A DNA stretch of 14,298 nt from Bulleidia sp. (GTDB taxonomy: Bacteria > Bacillota_I > Bacilli_A > Erysipelotrichales > Erysipelotrichaceae). Position 1 is the stretch's first letter; each line of letters starts with the position of its first letter. The position numbers and the translations under genes were made by a program. Positions 6,182 to 13,802 of this stretch are shown one piece after another. Where the stretch lies: NCBI GenBank assembly GCA_016293365.1, contig JAEDEK010000043.1:1-14298 (forward strand), given 5' to 3'. Under the pieces are notes generated by a model. It was not told where the DNA came from, searched no databases, and saw only the letters and a list, made by a program, of their open reading frames with translations.

Positions 6182-7281
6182 TGATCATCTGCAATCTTCA
6201 GCTGAAGAACTTCAGGAACTACTCTGACTGTTCCATTGATCTGAGTGAAGGACTGAATCTGTTTACCGGCAGAAATGCGCAGGGAAAAACAAATCTTCTT
6301 GAGTCCATTGTTGTTCTTTCTTCAACACGCAGTCACAGAATCAGTGAAGATCAGAAAATGATCCGTAATCAATGCGAATTTTCTATTCTGACGTGTATAT
6401 ATAACAGTGAAGGGAAAGATGAGAGCCTGAAGGTCATCCTTCACAGAAAAGGAAAAACATTGATGAAAAACGGATATCCTGTTATGAAAGCAAGTGATTT
6501 CATCGGTGAAATACATACTGTACTGTTTACACCGGATGATCTGAGAATTTTCACCGATTCTCCAAAAGAAAGAAGAAAACTGATCAATCAGGAAATCACA
6601 GCGGTTTCAAGGATATATATGCATGCGCTTGGCAGATACCAGTCAGTGCTGAAAGAAAGAAATATTCTTCTCAAGAATGATAGAGTTGATGAATCACTTC
6701 TTGGAATTATGGATGAACAGCTGGCAGAAGCAGAAGCTGTCATCTATGAAAAAAGAAAAGAATTCATCGATTTCATGAATACATGGATCTCTGTTATCTA
6801 TGAAAGACTGTCAGATGAGAAATCATCGCTTCAGATCCGATATGTGACACAGTCTGATTCAGCAGATCCCACAGTTTTGAAACAGAAAAGAAAAGCCGTC
6901 ATGAAAAAGGATATGGAATTCCGTGTGACAACAACCGGAATTCACAAGGATGACATCATCTTTGTAAAAGACGGTATGAACATGATTGATACAGCCAGTC
7001 AGGGGCAGAAAAGGATGGTCATTCTTTCCTTCCGCCTGGCACTGCTGCTGTACATCAGGGAAAAGACAGGAAAAAAACCGGTTCTATTGCTGGATGATGT
7101 ACTCAGCGAACTGGATCATGATCGACAGGTAAGACTTCTGAAATTGGTGGCGGAAAAATACCAGTGTATTATCACGGCAACAGAACTTCCTCCATTTATC
7201 AGAAATCTGAAATACAGACAGTTCCATATCGAAAACGGTATGGTAAAGGAAATACGGGAGGGTGAAAATGAGCGAAGATAA
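6181..7281 (+). CDS. recF: DNA replication and repair protein RecF
   Basis: A 366-residue SMC-like ATPase that, with RecO and RecR, loads RecA at single-strand gaps and stalled forks. It begins with the family N-terminus (LQLKNFRNYSDCSIDLSEGL). Walker A GRNAQGKT is at 30-37, the ABC-type signature ASQGQKR at 272-278, and Walker B VLLLDDVLSELD at 301-312. The TTGIHKDD block at 251-258 corresponds to the usual TTGPHRDD. Length is normal (about 360-370). The start overlaps the yaaA stop by one base; the end overlaps the gyrB start by 14 nt. Coupled translation through yaaA, recF and gyrB is likely. Confidence 0.97.
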   Translation: MIICNLQLKNFRNYSDCSIDLSEGLNLFTGRNAQGKTNLLESIVVLSSTRSHRISEDQKMIRNQCEFSILTCIYNSEGKDESLKVILHRKGKTLMKNGYPVMKASDFIGEIHTVLFTPDDLRIFTDSPKERRKLINQEITAVSRIYMHALGRYQSVLKERNILLKNDRVDESLLGIMDEQLAEAEAVIYEKRKEFIDFMNTWISVIYERLSDEKSSLQIRYVTQSDSADPTVLKQKRKAVMKKDMEFRVTTTGIHKDDIIFVKDGMNMIDTASQGQKRMVILSFRLALLLYIREKTGKKPVLLLDDVLSELDHDRQVRLLKLVAEKYQCIITATELPPFIRNLKYRQFHIENGMVKEIREGENERR

Positions 7282-9262
7282 GAAACCTGAGGTCATTACA
7301 AATGAAGACGGAACGGAAGCGGTAATTGGAGCAACTCTTGATTCAAGAGTTACAAAGGAATACGATGACTCTGAGATTCAGGTACTGGATGGTCTGGAGG
7401 CTGTCAGAAAAAGACCTGGTATGTATATTGCTTCCACATCTTCCAAAGGTCTGCACCATCTCGTATGGGAAATTGTAGATAACGGCATTGATGAAGCAAT
7501 GGCTGGTTATGCCGATACGGTTGAAGTGACAATTGATGCGGATAATGTTGTATCCGTCGAAGACAATGGACGTGGTATGCCGACTGGTATCAATGCCAAG
7601 ACAGGTAAGTCAACGATTGAAACCATCTATACGGTTTTACATGCCGGTGGTAAGTTCGGTGGTGGTGCCTATAAGATTTCTGGTGGTCTGCATGGTGTTG
7701 GTGCTTCTGTAGTTAACGCATTATCTTCATGGCTGGAAGTATCCGTGTTCCATAATGGTTCTGTTTATTTCATCCGTTTTACAGATGGAGGACATCCAGA
7801 AGAACCATTAAAGGTTATTGGAAGCTGTGATCCTGCAAAACATGGATCTCTTGTACGATTCAAGGCAGACCCGACAATCTTTACTGAAACTACCGTGTAT
7901 GACCATGACACGATCAGAGACCGCTTAAGACAGCTTGCTTTTCTGAATAAGGGAATTCACCTTGTTTTCCATGATGAGCGTGAAGAAGAAGACAGAAAGC
8001 GTCATTATGACTTCCTTTTTGAAGGTGGTCTTTCCGAATATGTAACATTCCTCAACAAAAACAGAACGGTCATTCATTCTGAAGTGGTTTATGCGGAAGG
8101 TTATGAAAGTGATATTCAGGTGGAAGTGGCATGTCAGTATAATGACGGCTATAATCCATCCATTTACACGTTCTGCAACAACATCAATACTGTGGAAGGT
8201 GGTACACATCTGGAAGGATTCAACCTTGCGTTAAGCAGAGTCATCAATAAATATGCCAGAGATACAAAGCTTTTAAAGGAAAAAGATGAGAATCTGACAA
8301 CGGAAGACTGTCGTGAAGGTATCACTGCTGTCATTTCCGTCAAACATCCGGATCCACAATACGAAGGACAGACAAAGACAAAACTCGGTAATTCTGAAGT
8401 GAGAAAAATCGTATCTGATATTTTCGGTACACAGCTGGAACGTTTCCTTCTTGAAAATCCGGATCAGGCAAAACTGATCTTTGAAAAGGCAAGCGTTGCT
8501 TCTCAGGCACGTAAGGCTGCAAAGAAGGCAAGAGAACTGACAAGAAGAAAGAGTGCACTGGAAATATCCTCTCTTCCTGGTAAGCTTGCAGACTGTTCAT
8601 CCAAAGATGCAGGTATCTGTGAAATCTATATTGTCGAGGGTGACTCTGCGGGTGGTTCTGCAAAGCAGGGAAGAGACTCTCATTATCAGGCAATTCTTCC
8701 TTTAAGAGGTAAGATTCTGAATGTAGAGAAGGCAAGACAGGCAAGAGTATTTGAAAACAATGAAATCAGATCCATGATTACTGCATTCGGCTGTGGTATT
8801 CTCGATGAAGTGGATACGTCCAAGCTGCGGTACAACAAGATTGTCATCATGACCGATGCCGACGTCGATGGTGCACATATCCGTATTCTGCTTCTGACAT
8901 TCTTCTATCGGTATATGCGTCCGATTATCGAACAGGGATATGTCTATATTGCACAGCCGCCTTTATACAAGGCACAGAAGGGCAATACAGTACGTTATGC
9001 CTATACGGAAGGACAGATGGACAGAATACGTGCAGAGCTGGGTGAAAGAATTGCAGTACAGCGTTACAAAGGTCTTGGTGAAATGAATCCGGAACAGCTC
9101 TGGGAAACAACCATGGATCCGAAAAACAGAACACTGATCCGTGTCACATTGGATGATGCGGAAACAGCAGACGAATATTTCAACATTTTCATGGGAGATG
9201 AAGTAGAACCACGTAAGAATTACATCATTGAACATGCAAAGTTTGCTGAACTGGATATTTAA
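7268..9262 (+). CDS. gyrB: DNA gyrase subunit B
   Basis: A 664-residue GyrB, the ATPase and part of the cleavage core of gyrase. The GHKL ATPase domain has WEIVDNGIDE (67-76, with catalytic Glu68 and Asn72), DNGRGMP (99-105) and GGLHGVGASVVNALS (139-153). The TOPRIM domain has EGDSAGGSA from Glu457, PLRGKILNVEKA, and the metal-binding DADVD at 530-534. The C-terminal QRYKGLGEMNPEQLWETTM block is intact. The ATG at 7268 is chosen over an in-frame GTG at 7262 because GGGAGGG at 7257-7263 is spaced correctly only for the ATG. The protein has roughly 25 extra charged residues before the conserved DSEIQVLDGLEAVRKRPGMY. Gap to gyrA is 11 nt. Confidence 0.98.
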   Translation: MSEDKKPEVITNEDGTEAVIGATLDSRVTKEYDDSEIQVLDGLEAVRKRPGMYIASTSSKGLHHLVWEIVDNGIDEAMAGYADTVEVTIDADNVVSVEDNGRGMPTGINAKTGKSTIETIYTVLHAGGKFGGGAYKISGGLHGVGASVVNALSSWLEVSVFHNGSVYFIRFTDGGHPEEPLKVIGSCDPAKHGSLVRFKADPTIFTETTVYDHDTIRDRLRQLAFLNKGIHLVFHDEREEEDRKRHYDFLFEGGLSEYVTFLNKNRTVIHSEVVYAEGYESDIQVEVACQYNDGYNPSIYTFCNNINTVEGGTHLEGFNLALSRVINKYARDTKLLKEKDENLTTEDCREGITAVISVKHPDPQYEGQTKTKLGNSEVRKIVSDIFGTQLERFLLENPDQAKLIFEKASVASQARKAAKKARELTRRKSALEISSLPGKLADCSSKDAGICEIYIVEGDSAGGSAKQGRDSHYQAILPLRGKILNVEKARQARVFENNEIRSMITAFGCGILDEVDTSKLRYNKIVIMTDADVDGAHIRILLLTFFYRYMRPIIEQGYVYIAQPPLYKAQKGNTVRYAYTEGQMDRIRAELGERIAVQRYKGLGEMNPEQLWETTMDPKNRTLIRVTLDDAETADEYFNIFMGDEVEPRKNYIIEHAKFAELDI

Positions 9263-9273
9263 GGGAGGTAATG

Positions 9274-11787
9274 ATGGCTAAAGATGATTTCATGGAATTT
9301 GATGAAACCAAATTCGATCCGGGACATATTACCGAACAGAATCTGACAAAGGAAATGCATGATGACTTCATTGACTATGCAATGTCTGTCATTGTTGCCA
9401 GAGCTCTTCCGGATGTCAGAGACGGCCTGAAGCCTGTACAGAGAAGAATTCTGTACGCGATGAATGAAATGAATAATACACCGGACAAGCCATACAAGAA
9501 GTGTGCGCGTATTGTCGGTGAAACAATGGGTAAATATCATCCTCATGGTGACTCTTCCATTTACGGTGCTCTTGTTTATATGGCACAGACATGGAATATG
9601 AGAGAAATCCTGATTGATGGTCATGGTAATTTCGGATCCATGGATGGAGATGGTGCTGCGGCAATGCGTTATACCGAAGCACGTATGTCAAAACTTTCTG
9701 TTGAGATGATCCGTGATCTCGAAAAAGAAACGGTAGACATGTCACCAAACTATGATAATGAAGATCTCGTACCGAATGTTCTTCCAGCAAGATTTCCGAA
9801 TCTTCTTGTAAATGGATCAATGGGTATTGCGGTAGGTATGGCAACAAATGTTGCTCCACATAACCTGGGAGAAACCATTGATGGTGTCATTGCGGTGATG
9901 AACAATCCTGAAATAGAACCAGGGGAGCTGATGAAGTATATCAAAGGACCTGATTTTCCTACAGGAGGTTATATCATCGGAAGAAGTGCGATCCGCAGAT
10001 CTTTTGAAACAGGTAAGGGCACAATTGTCATGCGTGCCAGAACAGAAATTGATACACTTCCAAATGGTAAGCCAAGAATCATTGTGACGGAAATTCCGTA
10101 CATGGTGAATAAAGCTTCCATGGTAGAACGCATTGCACAGCTTGCACGTGATAAGCAGATTGAAGGTATTACTGACCTGAGAGATGAATCAAATATGTCC
10201 GGTGTCAGAGTTGTTATGGAGCTACGTAAGGATGTTCAGCCGGAAGTGCTTTTGAATCAGCTGTATAAACTGACACCATTACAGTCCAACTTCAATGTCA
10301 ATAATGTTGTTCTGTTCAATAATGTTCCACGTCTTTCCTCAATGAAGGAAATGATTCAGGGATATATTGATCATCAGATCGATGTTGTTGTAAGAAGAAC
10401 AAAGTATGACCTCAAGAAGGCACAGGATCGTGCACATATCCTTGAAGGATTGAGAATTGCTGTTGACAATCTGGATGCAATTATTCATACAATCCGTAAT
10501 TCCAGAGATGCTGCAGAAGCAATGCCACGACTGATGGAAGGATTTGATCTGGATGAAATTCAGGCGAAAGCCATTCTTGACATGCAGTTCAGAAGACTGA
10601 CTGGTCTGGAACGTGAAAAAATCGAAATGGAATATCAGGATCTGCTGATTAGGATTGCTGATCTGAAAGATATTCTTGCCCGTCAGGACCGTGTTGAACA
10701 GATCATCAAGGATGAACTGACAGAAGTAAAGAACAGATTCTCTACACCAAGAAGAACAGAAATTATTGACGGCTCTGCTGATATGGAAGATGAGGATCTG
10801 ATCCCTGTTGAAAATATCATCATTACACTTTCTTCCAATGGATATATCAAGAGAATGACAACGGATACCTATCGTGTTCAGAACAGAGGTGGTAAGGGTA
10901 TCAAGGGAATGGATCTCAATAAAGATGATGCGATTGATCAGTTCATCAACATGTCAACACATGATAACCTGCTGATCTTTACAGACAGTGGTCGTGTATT
11001 CCGTATCAAGGGATATCACATTCCACAGTTCTCACGCACATCCAAAGGAATTCCGATCATCAATCTGATCGCAATGAACAGAGATGAAAAGGTCAAAGCT
11101 CTTGTATCCTATGCGAAAGATGACAGTGCTTCTTTCCTGTTCTTTGTTACAAAGAAGGGTATTGTCAAGAGAACGGAAATTGCTGAATTTGAGAATATCA
11201 ACAAAAACGGTAAGATTGCGATGAAACTCAATGAGGATGATTCTCTGGCATTTGTTTGTGCGACAGATGGTAATGCTGAAATCATCGTTGCCGGTTCCAA
11301 TGGAAAAGCGGTACGTTTCAATGAAACAACAGTTCGTCCGATGAGCCGTATCGCAAGAGGTGTCAAGGGATTCAATACAGATGGCGGTGAAGTAATCGGT
11401 CTTGCGACAAATGAACAGGGTAAATATATTCTGACTATTTCTTCCAATGGTTATGGAAAGAAATCATTACTGGAAGACTTCCGTCTGACAAACCGTGGCA
11501 GCAGAGGTGTCAAGGCTATTACAATTACAGAAAAAACAGGTGATCTTGTAGCATTGCGGGCAGTTAATGGAGATGAAGATCTGATGATCATGTCGGATGG
11601 TGGTATTATTATCCGAATTTCCTTAACACAGGTTGCTGTATATTCCAGAGCTGCTCAGGGTGTTAAGGTAATCAATCTTTCTGATGATCAGATTGTTTCT
11701 TCTGTAGCTGTAGTTGCTCCGGATGGAGAAACAGAAGAAAATGGGGAAGATAGTCCTTCTGAGGATTCTGTACAGTATGAATCGTAA
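9274..11787 (+). CDS. gyrA: DNA gyrase subunit A
   Basis: An 837-residue GyrA, the breakage-reunion and DNA-wrapping subunit of gyrase. The catalytic tyrosine is Tyr133 in AAMRYTEARMS. The winged-helix block KYHPHGDSSIY precedes it, and the beta-pinwheel C-terminal domain carries the GyrA box as QNRGGKG (536-542), one residue off the usual QRRGGKG. The box makes this gyrase and not ParC. Two ATGs stand side by side at 9271 and 9274; GGAGG at 9264-9268 is 5 nt from the second and only 2 nt from the first, so 9274 is preferred. The tail is acidic. One oddity: the quinolone-determining acidic position (E. coli Asp87) is Gly98. It is the last gene of the yaaA operon, closed by the terminator at 11791. 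Confidence 0.98.
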   Translation: MAKDDFMEFDETKFDPGHITEQNLTKEMHDDFIDYAMSVIVARALPDVRDGLKPVQRRILYAMNEMNNTPDKPYKKCARIVGETMGKYHPHGDSSIYGALVYMAQTWNMREILIDGHGNFGSMDGDGAAAMRYTEARMSKLSVEMIRDLEKETVDMSPNYDNEDLVPNVLPARFPNLLVNGSMGIAVGMATNVAPHNLGETIDGVIAVMNNPEIEPGELMKYIKGPDFPTGGYIIGRSAIRRSFETGKGTIVMRARTEIDTLPNGKPRIIVTEIPYMVNKASMVERIAQLARDKQIEGITDLRDESNMSGVRVVMELRKDVQPEVLLNQLYKLTPLQSNFNVNNVVLFNNVPRLSSMKEMIQGYIDHQIDVVVRRTKYDLKKAQDRAHILEGLRIAVDNLDAIIHTIRNSRDAAEAMPRLMEGFDLDEIQAKAILDMQFRRLTGLEREKIEMEYQDLLIRIADLKDILARQDRVEQIIKDELTEVKNRFSTPRRTEIIDGSADMEDEDLIPVENIIITLSSNGYIKRMTTDTYRVQNRGGKGIKGMDLNKDDAIDQFINMSTHDNLLIFTDSGRVFRIKGYHIPQFSRTSKGIPIINLIAMNRDEKVKALVSYAKDDSASFLFFVTKKGIVKRTEIAEFENINKNGKIAMKLNEDDSLAFVCATDGNAEIIVAGSNGKAVRFNETTVRPMSRIARGVKGFNTDGGEVIGLATNEQGKYILTISSNGYGKKSLLEDFRLTNRGSRGVKAITITEKTGDLVALRAVNGDEDLMIMSDGGIIIRISLTQVAVYSRAAQGVKVINLSDDQIVSSVAVVAPDGETEENGEDSPSEDSVQYES

Positions 11788-11790
11788 ATG

Positions 11791-11819
11791 AAAAGGTGGA
11801 CAATAAAGTTCACCTTTTT
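11791..11819. terminator. Terminator shared by gyrA and the convergent small gene
   Basis: AAAAGGTGGAC at 11791-11801 pairs with GTTCACCTTTT at 11808-11818 (11 bp with one G-U, AATAAA loop). It has T residues on the plus-strand 3' side and A residues on the other, so it can work in both directions. The stop codon of the minus-strand gene (11810-11812) lies within the stem. Confidence 0.88.
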
Positions 11820-12004
11820 CTCATGTCATTCAAAATCAATTCTGTTATATATGATTTGATACTGTGTTTAGATTCCAGCCAGTGTATGATTTCACGTTCT
11901 GTTTTCTGGTTAAAACGGATTGAAAAGGATCTGTAGTTGTTTCTGTTGTAAGCATTGTTGTAGTCCATTCTGTTGCGTAATGTATCGTTTTTGTGATCTT
12001 CCAT
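11810..12004 (-). CDS. Small ribbon-helix-helix-like protein, probable DNA-binding regulator
   Basis: A 64-residue basic protein on the minus strand, starting MEDHKNDTLR and ending LILNDMRKR. After a polar, Asn-rich tail (residues 1-23) comes RSFSIRFNQK (25-34), then two predicted helices, TEREIIHWLESK (35-46) and IKSYITELILND (49-60). This strand-helix-helix order, with alternating polar and hydrophobic residues in the strand, is the ribbon-helix-helix (Arc/MetJ/CopG-like) layout, used by dimeric repressors. The frame is open back to 12061, but the ATG at 12004 has AAAGG (minus strand, about 12011-12015) and a good promoter in front. It converges on gyrA and diverges from serS. The fold is inferred from pattern alone; no target is known. 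Confidence 0.72.
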   Translation of the reverse strand: MEDHKNDTLRNRMDYNNAYNRNNYRSFSIRFNQKTEREIIHWLESKHSIKSYITELILNDMRKR

Positions 12005-12022
12005 GTATGTACCTTTGTAAAA

Positions 12023-12051
12023 AGTGTAACAGATTAATATGTGGTTGACAA
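12023..12051 (-). promoter_or_regulatory. Promoter of the small ribbon-helix-helix gene
   Basis: On the minus strand TTGTCA (12051-12046) and TACACT (12028-12023) are separated by 17 nt, and TG one base before the -10 gives an extended element. The transcript would begin close to the ribosome site of the gene at 12004. Its -35 is offset by one base from the -35 of the opposing serS promoter. Confidence 0.7.
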
Positions 12052-12074
12052 ACCAATTCATGGATGGCTACAAT
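12045..12074 (+). promoter_or_regulatory. Promoter of the serS T-box leader
   Basis: A perfect TTGACA at 12045-12050 and TACAAT at 12069-12074 are separated by 18 nt. The start of transcription would be near 12081, just before the T-box Stem I. The -35 coincides with that of the divergent small gene, so a protein bound here would affect both. Confidence 0.82.
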
Positions 12075-12080
12075 GTTTCT

Positions 12081-12304
12081 AACGCGAAGAAGGGAAGCAG
12101 TACTCTTGATGTGCAGCAGACAGAAAACTGGTGTATGATGTGAACCAGTGCACTGAAAGATGAATCCGTCCTGGAGTGAAACCAGTCATTTCCGGCAACG
12201 ACCGTTATCCGTAATGAAGAGGTATGAATTGATTCACGTGAAACAATTTCATGCAAGAAGGGTGGCACCGCGGCAGATCGTCCCTTTATTCGATGGTGCT
12301 TTTT
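12081..12304 (+). promoter_or_regulatory. Seryl T-box riboswitch leader of serS
   Basis: A T-box leader senses uncharged tRNA and allows read-through into serS. The T-box core GGGTGGCACCGCGG at 12260-12273 is canonical. AAGGG at 12258-12262 can pair with CCCTT at 12282-12286 to form the antiterminator. The competing terminator uses GCACC (from 12265) and ATCG (12277-12280) against CGATGGTGC (12291-12299), followed by a U-tract. Stem I has AGTA at 12099-12102, a GTGCA/TGCAC helix and a CTGGT/ACCAG distal helix. The likely specifier is TCC (Ser) at 12165-12167, in TGAATCCGTCC. A hairpin at 12224-12252, in the Stem III position, contains a parS-like palindrome. Confidence 0.93.
12230..12245. promoter_or_regulatory. 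parS: parS-like ParB site inside the T-box leader (one mismatch)
   Basis: TGATTCACGTGAAACA differs from the Firmicute parS consensus TGTTNCACGTGAAACA only at position 3. It lies about 1.4 kb before a perfect copy at 13650 and forms the tip of an RNA hairpin in the leader. The match is seen; ParB binding is inferred. Confidence 0.7.
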
Positions 12305-12328
12305 ATTTTGCACAACAAGGAGAAAACA

Positions 12329-13615
12329 ATGATTGATATTAAGCTTATCAGAGAAAATCCGGAACTTGTTAAAGAAAATATCCGTAAGAAGTTCCAGGAT
12401 GAAAAGATTCCTATGGTTGATGAAGTCATCGCACTTGATCAGGAAGTAAGAGAAGTTAAACAGAAGGGTGATGCTCTTCGCGCTGATCGTAATCGTATGT
12501 CCAAGGAAATCGGCGGATTGATGAAGAACGGTCAAAGAGAAGAAGCTGAAAAAATCAAGGCTCAGGTTAAGGAAATGGGCGATGAGATGAAGTCTCTGGA
12601 AGAAAGAGAAGCTGTTTTGAACGAAGAAATCAAGACAAGAATGTACTCCATTCCAAACATCATTGATCCATCTGTACCGATCGGTAAGGATGACAGTGAA
12701 AATGTAGAAAAACAGAGATTCGGCGAACCAGCTGTTCCGGATTATGAGATTCCTTATCATGCTGATATTCTCCATTCCGTCAATGGTCTGGACAAGGAAT
12801 CTGCAGGAAGAACATCCGGTGAAGGTTTCTATTATCTGACTGGCGATATTGCACGTCTTCATGAAGCAATGCTTGCCTATGCAAGAGATTACATGGTTGC
12901 CCAGGGATTCACATATGCAATTCCACCATTCATGATTCATTCCAATGTTGTTACAGGCGTTATGTCCTTTCCTGAAATGGAAGCAATGATGTATAAGATT
13001 GAAAATGAAGATCTGTATCTGATCGGTACGTCTGAACATTCCATGATTGGTCGTTTCCAGGGACAGATTATCAAAAAAGATGAACTTCCAATCAGAATGA
13101 CATCCTATTCTCCATGTTTCCGTAAGGAAGGTGGAAGCCATGGTCTGGAAGAAAGAGGTCTTTACCGAGTTCACCAGTTTGAAAAACAGGAAATGATTGT
13201 TCTCTGTGAACCGGAAGACTCCATGAAGTATTATGAGGATATGTGGAGATATACAGTAGAAGTATTCAGAAACATGGATGTTCCTGTCAGACAGCTGGAA
13301 TGCTGCTCTGGTGACCTGGCTGACCTGAAGGTAAAGTCCTGCGATATTGAAGCGTGGTCTCCAAGACAGAAGAAGTACTTTGAAGTTGGTTCCTGCTCCA
13401 ATCTCGGAGATGCACAGGCAAGAAGACTTGGAATCCGTGTAAAAGGAGAAAAAGGTAACTATTTCCTTCATACACTGAATAATACAGTCGTAGCTTCTCC
13501 AAGAGGTCTGATTGCTGTAGTTGAAAACAACTACAATGAAGATGGCTCTATTACAGTACCTGAAGTATTAAGACCATACATGGCAGGTCTGGAAAAGATC
13601 ACACCTAAGAAGTAA
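12329..13615 (+). CDS. serS: Seryl-tRNA synthetase (divergent motif-2/motif-3 subgroup)
   Basis: A 428-residue class II synthetase that charges tRNA-Ser. Residues about 28-105 form the charged antiparallel coiled coil that holds the tRNA's long variable arm. The catalytic domain follows, with TSE at 234-236, motif 2 FRKEGGSHGLEERGLYRVHQ (264-283), and motif 3 with HTLNNTVVASPRGL (381-394), including the conserved Arg392. These motifs depart from the common bacterial forms (FRSEAGSAGRDTRG; HTLNGSGLAVGRT), placing it in a variant bacterial subgroup that I recall from gut Clostridia. The ATG at 12329 follows AAGGAGA at 12317-12323; upstream in-frame codons lie in the T-box terminator. Expression is controlled by the seryl T-box. 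A terminator follows at once. Confidence 0.96.
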   Translation: MIDIKLIRENPELVKENIRKKFQDEKIPMVDEVIALDQEVREVKQKGDALRADRNRMSKEIGGLMKNGQREEAEKIKAQVKEMGDEMKSLEEREAVLNEEIKTRMYSIPNIIDPSVPIGKDDSENVEKQRFGEPAVPDYEIPYHADILHSVNGLDKESAGRTSGEGFYYLTGDIARLHEAMLAYARDYMVAQGFTYAIPPFMIHSNVVTGVMSFPEMEAMMYKIENEDLYLIGTSEHSMIGRFQGQIIKKDELPIRMTSYSPCFRKEGGSHGLEERGLYRVHQFEKQEMIVLCEPEDSMKYYEDMWRYTVEVFRNMDVPVRQLECCSGDLADLKVKSCDIEAWSPRQKKYFEVGSCSNLGDAQARRLGIRVKGEKGNYFLHTLNNTVVASPRGLIAVVENNYNEDGSITVPEVLRPYMAGLEKITPKK

Positions 13616-13622
13616 TTTAATG

Positions 13623-13650
13623 AAGATGGGAACATGTTTCTCATCTTTTT
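13623..13650 (+). terminator. Terminator of serS
   Basis: AAGATGGGAA at 13623-13632 pairs with TTCTCATCTT at 13638-13647 (10 bp, one G-U, CATGT loop), followed by further T residues. It touches the parS that begins at 13650. Confidence 0.88.
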
Positions 13651-13665
13651 GTTTCACGTGAAACA
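13650..13665. promoter_or_regulatory. parS: parS centromere-like site, perfect 16-bp palindrome
   Basis: TGTTTCACGTGAAACA is a perfect inverted repeat and an exact match to the ParB/Spo0J parS consensus of Firmicutes. It sits between the serS terminator and the SRP RNA promoter, about 9-10 kb from the DnaA-box clusters, where parS sites are expected. ParB loaded here would spread and recruit the segregation machinery to the origin. No parA or parB gene is in the window. Confidence 0.93.
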
Positions 13666-13684
13666 ATTACAGAATATTTAAAAC

Positions 13685-13712
13685 TTGAAAAAAGGCATAA
13701 CCTGTTTATAAT
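13685..13712 (+). promoter_or_regulatory. Promoter of the SRP RNA
   Basis: TTGAAA at 13685-13690 and a perfect TATAAT at 13707-13712 are separated by 16 nt. The predicted start is near 13719, the first base region of the RNA. Confidence 0.82.
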
Positions 13713-13718
13713 AGTACT

Positions 13719-13799
13719 TGGCACAGCAGTCATGTTCTAACCTGGTCAGGTCCGGAAGGAAGCAGCCATACGATCCTCTGACCGCGTGTGCCGTTTTTT
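13719..13799 (+). ncRNA. ffs: Signal recognition particle RNA, small (4.5S-like) bacterial type
   Basis: The conserved Ffh-binding core GTCAGGTCCGGAAGGAAGCA (13745-13764) is identical to the usual bacterial SRP RNA sequence. The ends close into the long hairpin: GGCACA at 13720-13725 pairs with TGTGCC at 13787-13792, and the U-tract at 13794-13799 makes it self-terminating. At about 80 nt it is the short form lacking an Alu domain, unlike the long B. subtilis scRNA. It has its own promoter. In many Firmicutes it lies after tadA and before dnaX; here it comes before tadA. Confidence 0.95.
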
Positions 13800-13802
13800 A
13801 TT

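Noticed and set aside
7262..7267. GTG start two codons before the gyrB ATG
   Set aside because: It overlaps the GGGAGGG ribosome site, which fits the ATG at 7268.
10139..10154. A third CACGTG core within gyrA as a parS site
   Set aside because: The flanks do not match TGTTN...AAACA; this is coding sequence that contains CACGTG by chance.
12068..13471. Very long (467-codon) open frame on the minus strand opposite serS
   Set aside because: It is an antisense shadow of a certain gene. The translation is rich in Phe, His, Cys and Ser runs with no domain pattern, and it spans the T-box leader; no ribosome site or promoter supports it.
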